A stretch of DNA of 56,562 bases from Bradyrhizobium sp. CSA112 (GTDB lineage Bacteria; Pseudomonadota; Alphaproteobacteria; Rhizobiales; Xanthobacteraceae), in contig NZ_JAACFS010000044.1 of assembly GCF_029051645.1 (NCBI RefSeq), positions 1 through 56,562 on the forward strand. Direction: 5' to 3'. The notes beneath the pieces were generated by a model, which was given only the letters and a program-made list of their open reading frames with translations, made no database searches and had not been told where the DNA came from. Both the position numbers and the translations under genes were made by a program. Shown here piece after piece: positions 26,153 through 35,266 of this stretch (position 1 is its first letter; every line of letters begins with the position of its first letter).

Positions 26153-26503
26153 TCATTTCTTCAACGCGGTGAACACCTGGCTCTCGCAACGGTCAACAAT
26201 CACCGACATCCGCGTCGTTACGTGCCTATCCCCTTCATAAAAGACCGCTAGGGTGCGTCTCTTTGATAGCTCCGTAGCGCCGCTCCGCAGGCATATGATC
26301 CAAGGAAGAGAAGATATTGGATGAGCTCTGATGGGCGCCGAAATCTCGTGGGGCTCCTCAAGCTTGGCTTCAGCGGCAACCTTCTTGAGTGACTCGATGA
26401 CCTTCGATTGATCCGGCGCTCCGATCTTGGTGCTGGCCAAATTTTGCGGGTCCGCAGCACACGCCGTCAGGAGAATCCACAACGGCAGCCACGAAAGCCG
26501 CAT
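26153..26503 (-). CDS. Hypothetical lipoprotein
   Basis: A 116-aa protein from the ATG at 26503, giving MRLSWLPLWILLTACAADPQ, a lipoprotein signal with lipobox LTAC and acylated Cys15. The upstream in-frame ATG at 26635 would remove this signal; agaagag precedes the chosen ATG. The mature part has a Lys/Glu-rich helix (VIESLKKVAAEAKLEEP) and a C-terminal part with two more cysteines. No family is recognised. It is co-directional with the secreted protein starting at 27087. Confidence 0.65.
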   Translation of the reverse strand: MRLSWLPLWILLTACAADPQNLASTKIGAPDQSKVIESLKKVAAEAKLEEPHEISAPIRAHPISSLPWIICLRSGATELSKRRTLAVFYEGDRHVTTRMSVIVDRCESQVFTALKK

Positions 26504-26589
26504 CCAGCTCTTCTGTCGATAATGGGTTTTGGCGGCTCGCTCAGTTTGAGTGCTTCGCTGCAATGGTGGTTGCTCGCCCGAGGCGGGGA

Positions 26590-27087
26590 TTATCGAGGAT
26601 CTCGAACAAGATCGATCGAGACTTGCGACACCCACGCTCCGGGCGACTCCATAGCGAACGATTGACGGTTCCCCTTTGTGCGAACGGTCAGCAAGGCCGT
26701 GATCGTATCGCTCTCGATTTGCGCTTCGATCAAACCGTTAATGTTTTGGCCCGAAATCCTGCCTCCCTGGCGGTACTGGCTTTCAAACCAATTACCCGAA
26801 AGCGCGGAGCCCCTTTGATCGATATTCGCAGTCAGCTCCATTTTGTAAGCATCGCTCGCGCAGCGCACACTCATTTTCACGGACTGCCCCTCGTTCTTGG
26901 CTATGTAATCGACCTTGCAGCGGACACGCTCGCGCGGTCCATCCGAAGGCTTCATCGAACCCACACCCGACCACGATCCGGCCACTTCATCGAAGCTCTG
27001 CTGCGCGCAAGCAGGCGCGATGATCAAGACTGCCATCAGGAATGGCCATCCCAGAATCCGCAAGATGCGTATTCCTTGCTTAAACAT
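26590..27087 (-). CDS. Hypothetical secreted protein
   Basis: A 165-aa protein with a Sec signal peptide (hydrophobic GWPFLMAVLIIAPACA, cleavage near AQQSF, about residue 28). The mature domain looks beta-rich: SWSGVGSMK, VRCKVDYIAKN, MSVRCASDAYKMELTANIDQ and ISGQNINGLIEA. Two conserved-looking cysteines could form a disulfide. Similar small periplasmic proteins of unknown function occur in Bradyrhizobium. The ATG has ggaagga upstream. It lies 122 bp after the end of the RND pump gene on the same strand, so it could be the third gene of that operon. Confidence 0.75.
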   Translation of the reverse strand: MFKQGIRILRILGWPFLMAVLIIAPACAQQSFDEVAGSWSGVGSMKPSDGPRERVRCKVDYIAKNEGQSVKMSVRCASDAYKMELTANIDQRGSALSGNWFESQYRQGGRISGQNINGLIEAQIESDTITALLTVRTKGNRQSFAMESPGAWVSQVSIDLVRDPR

Positions 27088-27209
27088 GATCGTGATCCTT
27101 CCTCATTGCGTCGAGATCAGAGAGAAGCCTTTATCCCTTTCCGGCAAGGCGCAGAACGCGAATTGTGCAAGCTGTTCTCGAAGAACCGCACGATACAATT
27201 CAACCACCA

Positions 27210-30200
27210 TCAAGCTGTTTGCACTTTGCTTCTCCCAAGGCGTTTCGTGATCCAGCGTTGTAGATCGTCCATGGCTGTAAAAAAGGCGGGGACGTACACC
27301 AGACTGAGAACTGTTGAGCTGAATAGCCCTCCGATGACGGCAATCGCCATAGGTGCGCGCCTTTCGGCGTCGGCTCCCATGCCTAGTGCAATCGGCAGCA
27401 TGCCCGCGCTCATTGCGATCGTAGTCATCATGATCGGGCGAGCCCGTTTGCGAGCTGCACCCAGAAGGGCGTGCACACGATCCAGCCCACGATCGCGCCC
27501 GGCGACGATCGCGTACTCGACCAGGAGAATCGAATTCTTTGCTGCGATCCCCATCAGCATCAGGATGCCGATCAGCACCGGCATCGACATCGACGTACCT
27601 GTCAGAAGCAGTAGACCGAGCGCGCCACCGATCGACAGAGGGAGCGCGGTCAGGATCGTGACAGGTTGAACGAATCCGTTGAACAGGAGGGCAAGAACGA
27701 GGAAGAGCAGAACGATAGCCGAACCCATTGCAAGCTTGAAGCCATCGAACAACTCCTGCATGCGTTCGGAGTCGCCGGCCTGTTTGTAGACGACACCTTT
27801 CGGCAATCGCCTGATAGACGGCAAGTTCTCCACCAGACGTTCGGCTTCCCCGACCGTGAGCCCGCTCAGCTCCGCTTCTACGGTCTCACTTCGGGTGCGA
27901 TCCGTCCGCTCGATCTGGATCGGTCCCGAACCAAAGATGATGTCGGCAACCGACGATAACGGCACCGACTTCTCGAAAGCCGGAAGCTGAAGAATCGACA
28001 GGCGGGAAAGATCGGTGCGCGCATCCTCGTTCAGCAATACGCGAATCGGGATCTGTCTGGCGCCCAGGCTGAACTTTGAGAGGTTTTGCTCGATGTCACC
28101 TACGGTCGCGATGTTGATGGTTTTTGCGAGCGTCGTTGTGGAGACCCCAAGGACCGCCGCTTTATCCACTTTCGGGATGATTTGCAGCTCGGGCCTGGCG
28201 AAGCTGCTCGTCACCCTCGCGCGATGAAAGCCGGGCAGTGTGCGCATCTCCTGCGCCAATTGCCGGGCCGAATTGGCGAGCGCCACGGGGTCGTCGCTCA
28301 ACAGCGATAGCTGTATCTTCGCGCCGGAGGATCCGTCCTCCCCGAGGCGTATCCGAACGCCGGGAACCGTCGATAGCTGCCGCCCGATCGAGGCCTCGAA
28401 TGCCTGCTGCGACAGAGCCCTCTCGCTCCTTGGGACCAGGTTGACCGTGACCGTCGCTCTCCTGACCTCGCCAACCGAGGTCGAGAGATCGCCGGGTCCG
28501 GATAATGTCGACGTCTCGGTTCCGAGCGCCGAGTAAACGGACGCCACTTCAGGCCGCGCCCTTAGCAGGAAGATGACCTTTTGTGTTGCCAGATCCGTTT
28601 CCTGCAACGTCGCGCCCGGCGCCAATTCGACTGTGAGTATCGTGCGGCCTCGGTCGGCGGCGGGCATGAAGTCGGTGGGAAGAGATGGAACGAGCGACAG
28701 CGAGGCTATGAAGAATACCATGCCCGCGAAAATCGTGATCCATCGATGGCGCAGGGTCCACGTCAACATTTCGGTGTAGTACCGCACCCATGCCGGCTCA
28801 CGGTGCTCCTTGCCCGTTTCCTTCAGGAGGTATGCTGCCATCAAAGGCGTTAGAAGACGCGCCGTAACCAGGGAAAAGAACACGGAGCTGCAGACTGCGA
28901 TCGAGAAGGCCTTGAAGAACTGGCCTGGAATGCCCGGCATCAGCCCGACGGGCGCGAAGACCACGATGATCGCGAATGTCGTCGCAACAACAGCCAGGCC
29001 AATTTCGTCGGCCGCGTCGATCGCGGCATCGTAGGCGCTTTTTCCAGACTGCCGGATATGCCGGACGATATTCTCGATTTCCACGATGGCGTCGTCCACG
29101 AGGATACCGACGACCAGAGCGATCGCGAGCAAAGTGATGTTGTTCAGAGACTGGTTCAGCGCATACATCACTGCAAATGTCGGGATCAGCGATAGCGGAA
29201 GCGCCACGCAGGAAATCAGCGTCGCGCAGATATTCCGCAGGAATACCCAGACGACCAGAACAGCCAGTAGCGTCCCCAACGCAAGCGCCTCGATAGCTGC
29301 GTCATATCCCTCGACCACCGCGTCGGTCGACGATGTTACTTCGAAAATGCGCACACCAGAGTGGGCGGCGGCAAATTCCACGATCCGCTTCCGGACATCG
29401 CGAGTTACGGCAAACTCGCCGCTGCCGACGGCACGATAGACACTGAAGCCGACGACCTCCCGCTCGTTCAGTCGCGCCCTCTGACGCGGGTCCGCCCAGA
29501 ACCGCTCGACCGTCCCCATCTCGGAAAGTTTGACGCTGCGTCCGTCACTGAAGGCGATGCGCATATCCCTCAGACGCGCGACTTCGGTTACGCTCCCGAC
29601 GGTGCGGATGGCTTGTTCGGTTCCGCCGAGCGTCACGCGGCCACCTGGCTGCGTGATGTTCTGGTTCCTGATCAGGTCGGAAACGTCGACGGCCGTGAGT
29701 CCGAGTGCCATCAGCCGGTCAGGGTCGAGCTTGATCGTAATCTCGGCTTCGACGCCGCCGGATCTCGAAATCCTGGACACGCCCGGCACCGCAAGCACCG
29801 CCCTGGCGATGTCGTTGTCGATGAACCAGCTCAGATCGTCGGGAGCCATCGTCGGCGCATCGACGACGAATGTGAGGATGGCCTGCCCCGTCGCCTCGAC
29901 ACGCCGAATCGTGGGATCGAGGGCACCCTGCGGCAGTTTTGAACGTATCGACGCGACAGCATCCCGAACGTCGTTCGTTGCCCGATCGATGTCGGTCCCG
30001 AGTGCGAATTCGACCGTGGTCATGGAGAGACCCTCGTTCACGATCGAACGCGTGCGATTGACGGTCCCCAGTCCGGCGACGCCGTTCTCTATGAAGCGCG
30101 TAATCTGCGTTTCGATCTCGGTCGGCGCAGCTCCGGCCCAGGCGACACTGACCGTCACCGTCGGGATGTCCATATCGGGCATATTGTTCAGCCGAAGCTT

Positions 30201-30293
30201 CGAGAACGCGACCACGCCCGACAGCGTTAACAAAAGGAACAGGATCGTAGTTGCAACGGGGTTGCGGATTGCCCAACCGGAAATGTTGTTCAC
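27210..30293 (-). CDS. RND multidrug efflux permease (HAE1/AcrB-type)
   Basis: A 1027-aa inner-membrane proton/drug antiporter of normal family length. It has the N-terminal helix ISGWAIRNPVATTILFLLLT, the TM4 proton-relay pair in LVVGILVDDAIVEIENIV, the TM10 lysine in LMGIAAKNSILLVEYA and the later ARKRARPIMMT segment. Two large periplasmic loops are present. It works with the adaptor encoded immediately upstream (4-nt ATGA overlap). No outer-membrane TolC-type channel is encoded nearby, so one elsewhere must serve. Substrates cannot be predicted. The divergent two-component system is the likely regulator. Confidence 0.93.
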   Translation of the reverse strand: MNNISGWAIRNPVATTILFLLLTLSGVVAFSKLRLNNMPDMDIPTVTVSVAWAGAAPTEIETQITRFIENGVAGLGTVNRTRSIVNEGLSMTTVEFALGTDIDRATNDVRDAVASIRSKLPQGALDPTIRRVEATGQAILTFVVDAPTMAPDDLSWFIDNDIARAVLAVPGVSRISRSGGVEAEITIKLDPDRLMALGLTAVDVSDLIRNQNITQPGGRVTLGGTEQAIRTVGSVTEVARLRDMRIAFSDGRSVKLSEMGTVERFWADPRQRARLNEREVVGFSVYRAVGSGEFAVTRDVRKRIVEFAAAHSGVRIFEVTSSTDAVVEGYDAAIEALALGTLLAVLVVWVFLRNICATLISCVALPLSLIPTFAVMYALNQSLNNITLLAIALVVGILVDDAIVEIENIVRHIRQSGKSAYDAAIDAADEIGLAVVATTFAIIVVFAPVGLMPGIPGQFFKAFSIAVCSSVFFSLVTARLLTPLMAAYLLKETGKEHREPAWVRYYTEMLTWTLRHRWITIFAGMVFFIASLSLVPSLPTDFMPAADRGRTILTVELAPGATLQETDLATQKVIFLLRARPEVASVYSALGTETSTLSGPGDLSTSVGEVRRATVTVNLVPRSERALSQQAFEASIGRQLSTVPGVRIRLGEDGSSGAKIQLSLLSDDPVALANSARQLAQEMRTLPGFHRARVTSSFARPELQIIPKVDKAAVLGVSTTTLAKTINIATVGDIEQNLSKFSLGARQIPIRVLLNEDARTDLSRLSILQLPAFEKSVPLSSVADIIFGSGPIQIERTDRTRSETVEAELSGLTVGEAERLVENLPSIRRLPKGVVYKQAGDSERMQELFDGFKLAMGSAIVLLFLVLALLFNGFVQPVTILTALPLSIGGALGLLLLTGTSMSMPVLIGILMLMGIAAKNSILLVEYAIVAGRDRGLDRVHALLGAARKRARPIMMTTIAMSAGMLPIALGMGADAERRAPMAIAVIGGLFSSTVLSLVYVPAFFTAMDDLQRWITKRLGRSKVQTA

Positions 30294-31381
30294 CGCACGG
30301 CGCCACCGTTAGCGGAGGCGGTTTTGACGTTCACCGCGTCGCCGTCGTTCAGAAGGCCGGCGCCTTGGGTCACGATGCGATCACCCGCATCCAGGCCCCG
30401 TACAACTTCAACGTTTTCGGCGGCCCCTGAGCCGATCCCCACTTCGGCAAGCGACACCAGATTGTCGCGTCCGACCTTGAACACGTGCGCCCTCGCGTCG
30501 CGCCAGACCAATGCCTTGAGCGGAACGGTCAGTGCGAGCTTGCTCTCGACCGCGATCTCCACGCGTGCGAACATGCCGGGTTTTAGATGCGTGTCGCCGG
30601 CCAGCGCGATGCGGACCGTTCCCAAGCGGGTCTTGGGGTCGACGATAGGCGAAACGATCCGGACAGTTCCCTGCTCGGACGTGCCGGTAGGTCCAAAAAT
30701 AGTTGCGGATTGCCCAACCCGGGCGGCAAGCAGATCCGACTCGAGCACGCGGGCATTGGCCTCGACGCGGTTGTCCTGAATGAGACGGAACATCTCGACT
30801 CCAGCCTGGACCACCTGGCCTATCGCCGCGGATCGGGATGCGATCATGCCGGCGGCAGGAGCGACGATGACCGTCTGGCGGTCCCGCGCCTCGGCTTCGC
30901 CGAGCTGCGCCTCTGCGGCCCGCAGCTTTGCTTCCGTCGTCTTGACGAGCGTCTCGCGCTGCTCGATCACCTGCGCACTGATCACTCCTGATGAGACGGA
31001 GTGCGCCCGCGTTGCGTCCGACCTGGCGATTGCAAGACTCGCCTGCAGTTCGTCTACTGCCGCCTTGTGCTTCGATATTGCCGCGACCGTAAGATCCCGA
31101 GTGAGGCGCGCCAATACCTGCCCGTTCGCGACGAAGTCGCCCTCATCGACCGCGATCTCGGTCACGGTCAGGCCGCCGACCTCGGAGCTGACCGATATCT
31201 CGCGCCAGGCGACGACGTTTCCGGTGGCGGTAATGCTCTTGGTGAGCTCAGATCTCTCGACTGACGCGGCGATGACCGTCATTGCCGCGGAGGTATCCTG
31301 TCCATGGGCCGCGGAATGGAGAAACAGTAAAGCTGCGACGGTAGCGATCCTCATGCGCCTGCGTTCGGTAACGGCAATCAT
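30290..31381 (-). CDS. RND efflux periplasmic adaptor (membrane fusion protein)
   Basis: A 363-aa periplasmic adaptor with a signal sequence (IATVAALLFLHSAAHGQ), an N-terminal beta-barrel/lipoyl half (GNVVAWREISVSSEVGG and VDEGDFVANGQVLARL), an alpha-helical hairpin (about 100-160), a second lipoyl half (APAAGMIASRSAAIGQVV) and a C-terminal barrel. It bridges the permease and an outer-membrane channel. aggaaagg precedes the ATG at 31381. The start faces the response-regulator gene across a 246-bp shared intergenic region. Confidence 0.9.
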   Translation of the reverse strand: MIAVTERRRMRIATVAALLFLHSAAHGQDTSAAMTVIAASVERSELTKSITATGNVVAWREISVSSEVGGLTVTEIAVDEGDFVANGQVLARLTRDLTVAAISKHKAAVDELQASLAIARSDATRAHSVSSGVISAQVIEQRETLVKTTEAKLRAAEAQLGEAEARDRQTVIVAPAAGMIASRSAAIGQVVQAGVEMFRLIQDNRVEANARVLESDLLAARVGQSATIFGPTGTSEQGTVRIVSPIVDPKTRLGTVRIALAGDTHLKPGMFARVEIAVESKLALTVPLKALVWRDARAHVFKVGRDNLVSLAEVGIGSGAAENVEVVRGLDAGDRIVTQGAGLLNDGDAVNVKTASANGGAVR

Positions 31382-31627
31382 TCTGCACCTTTCCTCTGCG
31401 CTCTCTGTCAGTCGCAGTCTTGTTTTTCGCTTCGCCGACCAGCTGGCAGGTATCTGGTTAGAACGAGAGCTTTGCTCGCGTAGAACAATTCGTGTCGGAG
31501 TGTCTCGGGGGAAGCCGATTCATGTCGAAATGTTGCTGGATTGGCCGGCCGCCGCAATTTGTTACGAATAATGGCTTCCTTCGACCCTACTTCGCTGTAG
31601 AACGTACTTTCCGAGCCATCCACGACG

Positions 31628-32362
31628 ATGCCCATGAGTGAACAAACGCCGCAGATTCTTGTGGTCGATGACGATCCCGAGATTCGAAAACTGCTCGCCC
31701 GCTATGTCGAGGGACAGGCATTTCGCGTTCTGCTGGCATCGAGCTGCAGCGAACTCCGCGAGCGCCTGGCAACTGATCGGATCGATCTTGTCGTTCTGGA
31801 TGTAATGCTGCCGGACGGGTCGGGCCTCGATGCATGCAGAGACCTGCGGGCGAAACGTAACACGACGCCAGTCATTCTTTTGACGGCCCTCAAGGAGGAG
31901 GTCGATCGCATCCTTGGTTTGGAGATGGGAGCCGACGACTACCTCGGTAAGCCCTTCAATCCGCGAGAACTAGTGGCGCGAATTCGCGCCGTATTACGGC
32001 GCCGCTCGGAGACGGCTTCTGTTCCCGAGCACGCGAAGAAGTATCGGTTTGAAGGCCTCATCGCGGATCCGCAATTGCGCAGCGTGGCCGACGCTCATGG
32101 CAACGTGATCGAATTGACGGGCGCGGAATTCGATCTATTGCAGGTGTTCCTGGATCGGCCGGGACGCGTGCTTTCAAGGGACCAGCTTCTGGATCTCACG
32201 CGTGGCCGTGACGGGGATGTATTCGATCGGTCGATCGATGTGCTGGTCAGCCGCTTGAGGCGCAAGCTGGACAGCTCCGGGACCACACGTCTATTGAAGA
32301 CGGTTCGCAACGGCGGCTATCAGTTCGCCGTTAAAGTCGAACTCCGGGACTTTCCATCGTGA
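31628..32362 (+). CDS. OmpR/PhoB-family response regulator
   Basis: A 244-aa protein. The receiver domain has the acidic pocket VVDDD (12-16), phospho-acceptor D58 (VVLDVML) and K108 (YLGKPF). The C-terminal winged helix (FEGLIADPQLRSV to NGGYQFAVKV) contains DRSIDVLVSRLRRKL. It is transcribed divergently from the RND pump and overlaps the sensor-kinase gene (GTGA), so it probably regulates pump expression. An in-frame ATG at 31634 (MSEQTPQ) is an alternative start. It is very similar throughout to the second regulator at 36637-37359. Confidence 0.92.
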   Translation: MPMSEQTPQILVVDDDPEIRKLLARYVEGQAFRVLLASSCSELRERLATDRIDLVVLDVMLPDGSGLDACRDLRAKRNTTPVILLTALKEEVDRILGLEMGADDYLGKPFNPRELVARIRAVLRRRSETASVPEHAKKYRFEGLIADPQLRSVADAHGNVIELTGAEFDLLQVFLDRPGRVLSRDQLLDLTRGRDGDVFDRSIDVLVSRLRRKLDSSGTTRLLKTVRNGGYQFAVKVELRDFPS

Positions 32363-33609
32363 ACACGTTGCGGGCCAAACTGGCCGTGCTCATCGCGGTA
32401 GTCATCGTTTCCGTGGTCAGCGGTTCAACCGGGCTCCTGATGTACCTGTTCAACCCGCCGGACGAACAACAAGCGATCGGTTCTATGGCCGAGCAGGTAG
32501 GTTTGTTGGAGCAGGTCGTACATGTCGCGCCGACGTTGGTTACGATTCAGCGGGAGCCAGCCGGTGGGGAAATCGCGGCGGATCTCACAGCTTGGCTGCG
32601 CGACGCGCTGAAGGCCCGAGGAACACCGCGCGATGTCGTGGTGGCTCGGAAGAACGACCTGCCCCTGCTATCTATTCCCGTGGATCAAGGTTGGATCGTC
32701 ACACAGATCCCCGACCTGCCTCCGCAAGGGGGACTCTTCAATCTACTTCTTATGTGGCATTCGCTGATCGCGCTTGGCTCGCTGGCAGTCGCCCTTTTCT
32801 TTGCGAACCGCATGGTCAAGCCTCTCGTTGTGCTCGAGCGTGCGATCGAGTCGGTCGGTCCGGATGCGCTGCTGCCCGAGCTTCCTATTGCAGGTCCAGC
32901 AGAGGTCCGCGTCACCGCCAAGGCACTCAACTCGCTGTCCTCCCGACTCAAGGCAGCAATGGAAAGTCGGATGCGCCTCGTGGCCGCCGCCGGACACGAT
33001 TTGCGGACACCAATTACGCGCATGCGTCTGCGGGCTGAATTCGTCGAAGACGACGATGATCGTGCGATGTGGCTGAAGGACATCGATGAGCTCGATCGAA
33101 TTGCGGACAGTGCAATCCTGCTCGTGAGGGAAGAATCTGGAAAATCGACGCCCGAACCTCTCCGACTCGACATGCTGATTTCCGAACTAGTCGAGGAATT
33201 GCGAAAGCTTTCATACGACGTCACCCTGACCCGCTCCACCGCCGGCATCGTGCGCGCAAACCGGACCGGCCTCAGTCGCGCGTTTCGAAATCTGATCATC
33301 AATGCCGCCACATACGGGAAGCGGGCGCGTGTCGCCGTCGAAAGCGCGCCGTCTGAGGTGATCGTCGTCATAGCCGATGACGGCCCAGGGATCCCGCCAG
33401 ACATGATCGGGCAGGTCTTCGAGCCATTCTTCCGAGCCGACCGCGCGCGCACGAAGCATTTCGATGGTGCAGGACTGGGTCTAACGATTGCAAACGAGAT
33501 CGTGCAACGAGCCGGAGGCAGCATCACGATAGAGAATGGCCCCTTGCGAGGATTGCTTCAGACCGTGAAGCTGCCGGCTGAGGCTGTGGAACCATCGGCG
33601 CCCAACTAG
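32359..33609 (+). CDS. Sensor histidine kinase (EnvZ/CpxA-like)
   Basis: A 416-aa inner-membrane kinase with GTG start overlapping the response-regulator stop. TM1 is at about 9-30, a periplasmic loop at about 31-128 and TM2 at about 129-150, followed by HAMP. The phospho-acceptor is H213 (AAGHDLRTPIT). The ATP-binding domain has the N box (N315 in NLIINAATYG), the G1 box DDGPGIP and the G2 box GAGLGL. It senses an envelope signal and phosphorylates the paired regulator. Its end is 8 bp from the convergent patatin gene end. Confidence 0.92.
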   Translation: MNTLRAKLAVLIAVVIVSVVSGSTGLLMYLFNPPDEQQAIGSMAEQVGLLEQVVHVAPTLVTIQREPAGGEIAADLTAWLRDALKARGTPRDVVVARKNDLPLLSIPVDQGWIVTQIPDLPPQGGLFNLLLMWHSLIALGSLAVALFFANRMVKPLVVLERAIESVGPDALLPELPIAGPAEVRVTAKALNSLSSRLKAAMESRMRLVAAAGHDLRTPITRMRLRAEFVEDDDDRAMWLKDIDELDRIADSAILLVREESGKSTPEPLRLDMLISELVEELRKLSYDVTLTRSTAGIVRANRTGLSRAFRNLIINAATYGKRARVAVESAPSEVIVVIADDGPGIPPDMIGQVFEPFFRADRARTKHFDGAGLGLTIANEIVQRAGGSITIENGPLRGLLQTVKLPAEAVEPSAPN

Positions 33610-33617
33610 CCCATGCA

Positions 33618-35069
33618 CTATGAAGCGAGGTGCCTGGGTTGGGCGATGTCCGCTTTTTCTCTAGTAGCGGAGGCGTACGGACATGGACAGAGTCGTTGAA
33701 GCGCCAAGAGCTGATGTCCGCCCGCTCGTGATACCATGACGCTTTGGCTCGCGAACGACAAACTCTGATGGGTGGCTGCAATTGCGGAAGCATAGCCCTT
33801 CAGTCCGGCAATGACCCGCCCAAACCCCGAGGTTTTCCCATGCAGCGGCGCGGGAAGGAGAGCCTTCCTGGCTAATCCCGGAGGGGTTTTCATCCAAGGA
33901 TAGCCATGGAAACCGGCTCGATAGCCCTCTTCGTAGAGTGCCTGCATGTATCTTAATTCGAACAATTCCTCTCTCGTGACACTGAACTCCGCAGGAATCG
34001 CCGCCAGGTTGAAGTCGGTACCATCGATCTGCGTCTTGGCATAAATACGGTAAAGATCTCCGATACCCTGGTTCTTGATGAGAGTGGAGATCGAACGTTG
34101 GGAGATCGAGAAGATTCCCGCCTCGACGGCTTCCCACTCAGCGCTGATTTTTCCATTTCGGATGATGAAGAGGCGTGTTGCCGTTCGCTTTGCCCAAGGA
34201 TCGTTATCGCCGAATGCCCGCGACGGGCGCGACACGAAAACCTGCTGGGTCACTCCACCATCCACGTGCAGCTCTTCATAGGTCCGGCCCTCGACCCGAA
34301 CCGTTATGCGTACGGGAGGAAAGGCACCTGGTATTGACGCAGAAGCCAGGAGAATCTTCCGAAAGAGATTGAGGGCTTGCGGGTGGCCGCTCATTGCAAT
34401 CCTTCCCATGTCCCAAAGGATCGGCCGCTGAGCGTCCAGGTTCGTCGTCCCGATGAGCAGTACCCGTCCCTTTCTACGTTCATTGGCGATGTCGCGAAGG
34501 AAGCGGTCGTTGACATATTTGGCGATCAGATGCTCGAGCGGAGAGCTGTCGAACAGGCCGGATCCCAATAGCGGCGGCACGATCCCGGGATCGTAGATGT
34601 CGCTCCGCTTATATCTGGTGAATACCTCCCTCAGCTCCGCATCCCGGCTCCGTCCCAGGTAGACGAATGGAGCGGTGAGCGCGCCGGCGCTGACGCCGGT
34701 GACGAGGTCGAAATCGGGTCTGCTCCCGGCATCGCCCCAACCGACGAGCAGGCCGGCCCCGAACGCACCGTTGTCTCCGCCTCCGGAGATCGCGAGAATG
34801 TTGACCTCCGGCGATGGCTGGCCCGACCGGCTCTGCGCGCCGACCTTCGGTTTCTTGTTGCTGGAGAGCGCAGCAAGAGATTCGGTCGGCGCGTCTCCCC
34901 AGACGCGGATATTCGGCATACCGGCAAGTTCGGCTGCGTCTGCGAGCCGCTCCGGTACGACATCGCGGGGAATCATGGTTGCGCAGCCAGCACCGGCCGC
35001 GGCAAATACCAGGACTGCAACACGAAGCACCCTGTGCAGGCGCGCCGCTGTCACGATCGTCGGGCGCAT
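33618..35069 (-). CDS. Patatin-like phospholipase, exported (probable lipoprotein)
   Basis: A 483-aa protein from the ATG at 35069, which has agagg upstream and exposes an N-terminal signal (VLRVAVLVFAAAGAGCAT); Cys29 may be lipidated although the lipobox is not canonical. An in-frame start at 35159 is rejected. The patatin catalytic dyad is clear: oxyanion loop SGGGDNGAFGAG (95-106), nucleophile S127 in GVSAG and D270 in DGGVTQQ. The family cleaves acyl esters of lipids. It is convergent with the sensor kinase and co-directional with the DUF3313 lipoprotein upstream. The last 45 residues look atypical (LQRLCPCPYASAT) and may reflect an altered C-terminal frame. Confidence 0.85.
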   Translation of the reverse strand: MRPTIVTAARLHRVLRVAVLVFAAAGAGCATMIPRDVVPERLADAAELAGMPNIRVWGDAPTESLAALSSNKKPKVGAQSRSGQPSPEVNILAISGGGDNGAFGAGLLVGWGDAGSRPDFDLVTGVSAGALTAPFVYLGRSRDAELREVFTRYKRSDIYDPGIVPPLLGSGLFDSSPLEHLIAKYVNDRFLRDIANERRKGRVLLIGTTNLDAQRPILWDMGRIAMSGHPQALNLFRKILLASASIPGAFPPVRITVRVEGRTYEELHVDGGVTQQVFVSRPSRAFGDNDPWAKRTATRLFIIRNGKISAEWEAVEAGIFSISQRSISTLIKNQGIGDLYRIYAKTQIDGTDFNLAAIPAEFSVTREELFELRYMQALYEEGYRAGFHGYPWMKTPPGLARKALLPAPLHGKTSGFGRVIAGLKGYASAIAATHQSLSFASQSVMVSRAGGHQLLALQRLCPCPYASATREKADIAQPRHLAS

Positions 35070-35266
35070 GTCCGACCTCTGCTTCGTGGCAGGAACGGCC
35101 GGTTCGACGTTTCCCGTTCCCGGTCGTCGCGATCGGCCGGGCTGACCAGCGATGTACATCGAGAGTTTCCGCCTTGAAGCCGGCCGCAGATTCTGCTTCT
35201 ACGCGCGTATGGAAACGGGCCGAGCGGAAGGGGCCGGGCAATCGTCCAACCCCCGAATGCTGATTG

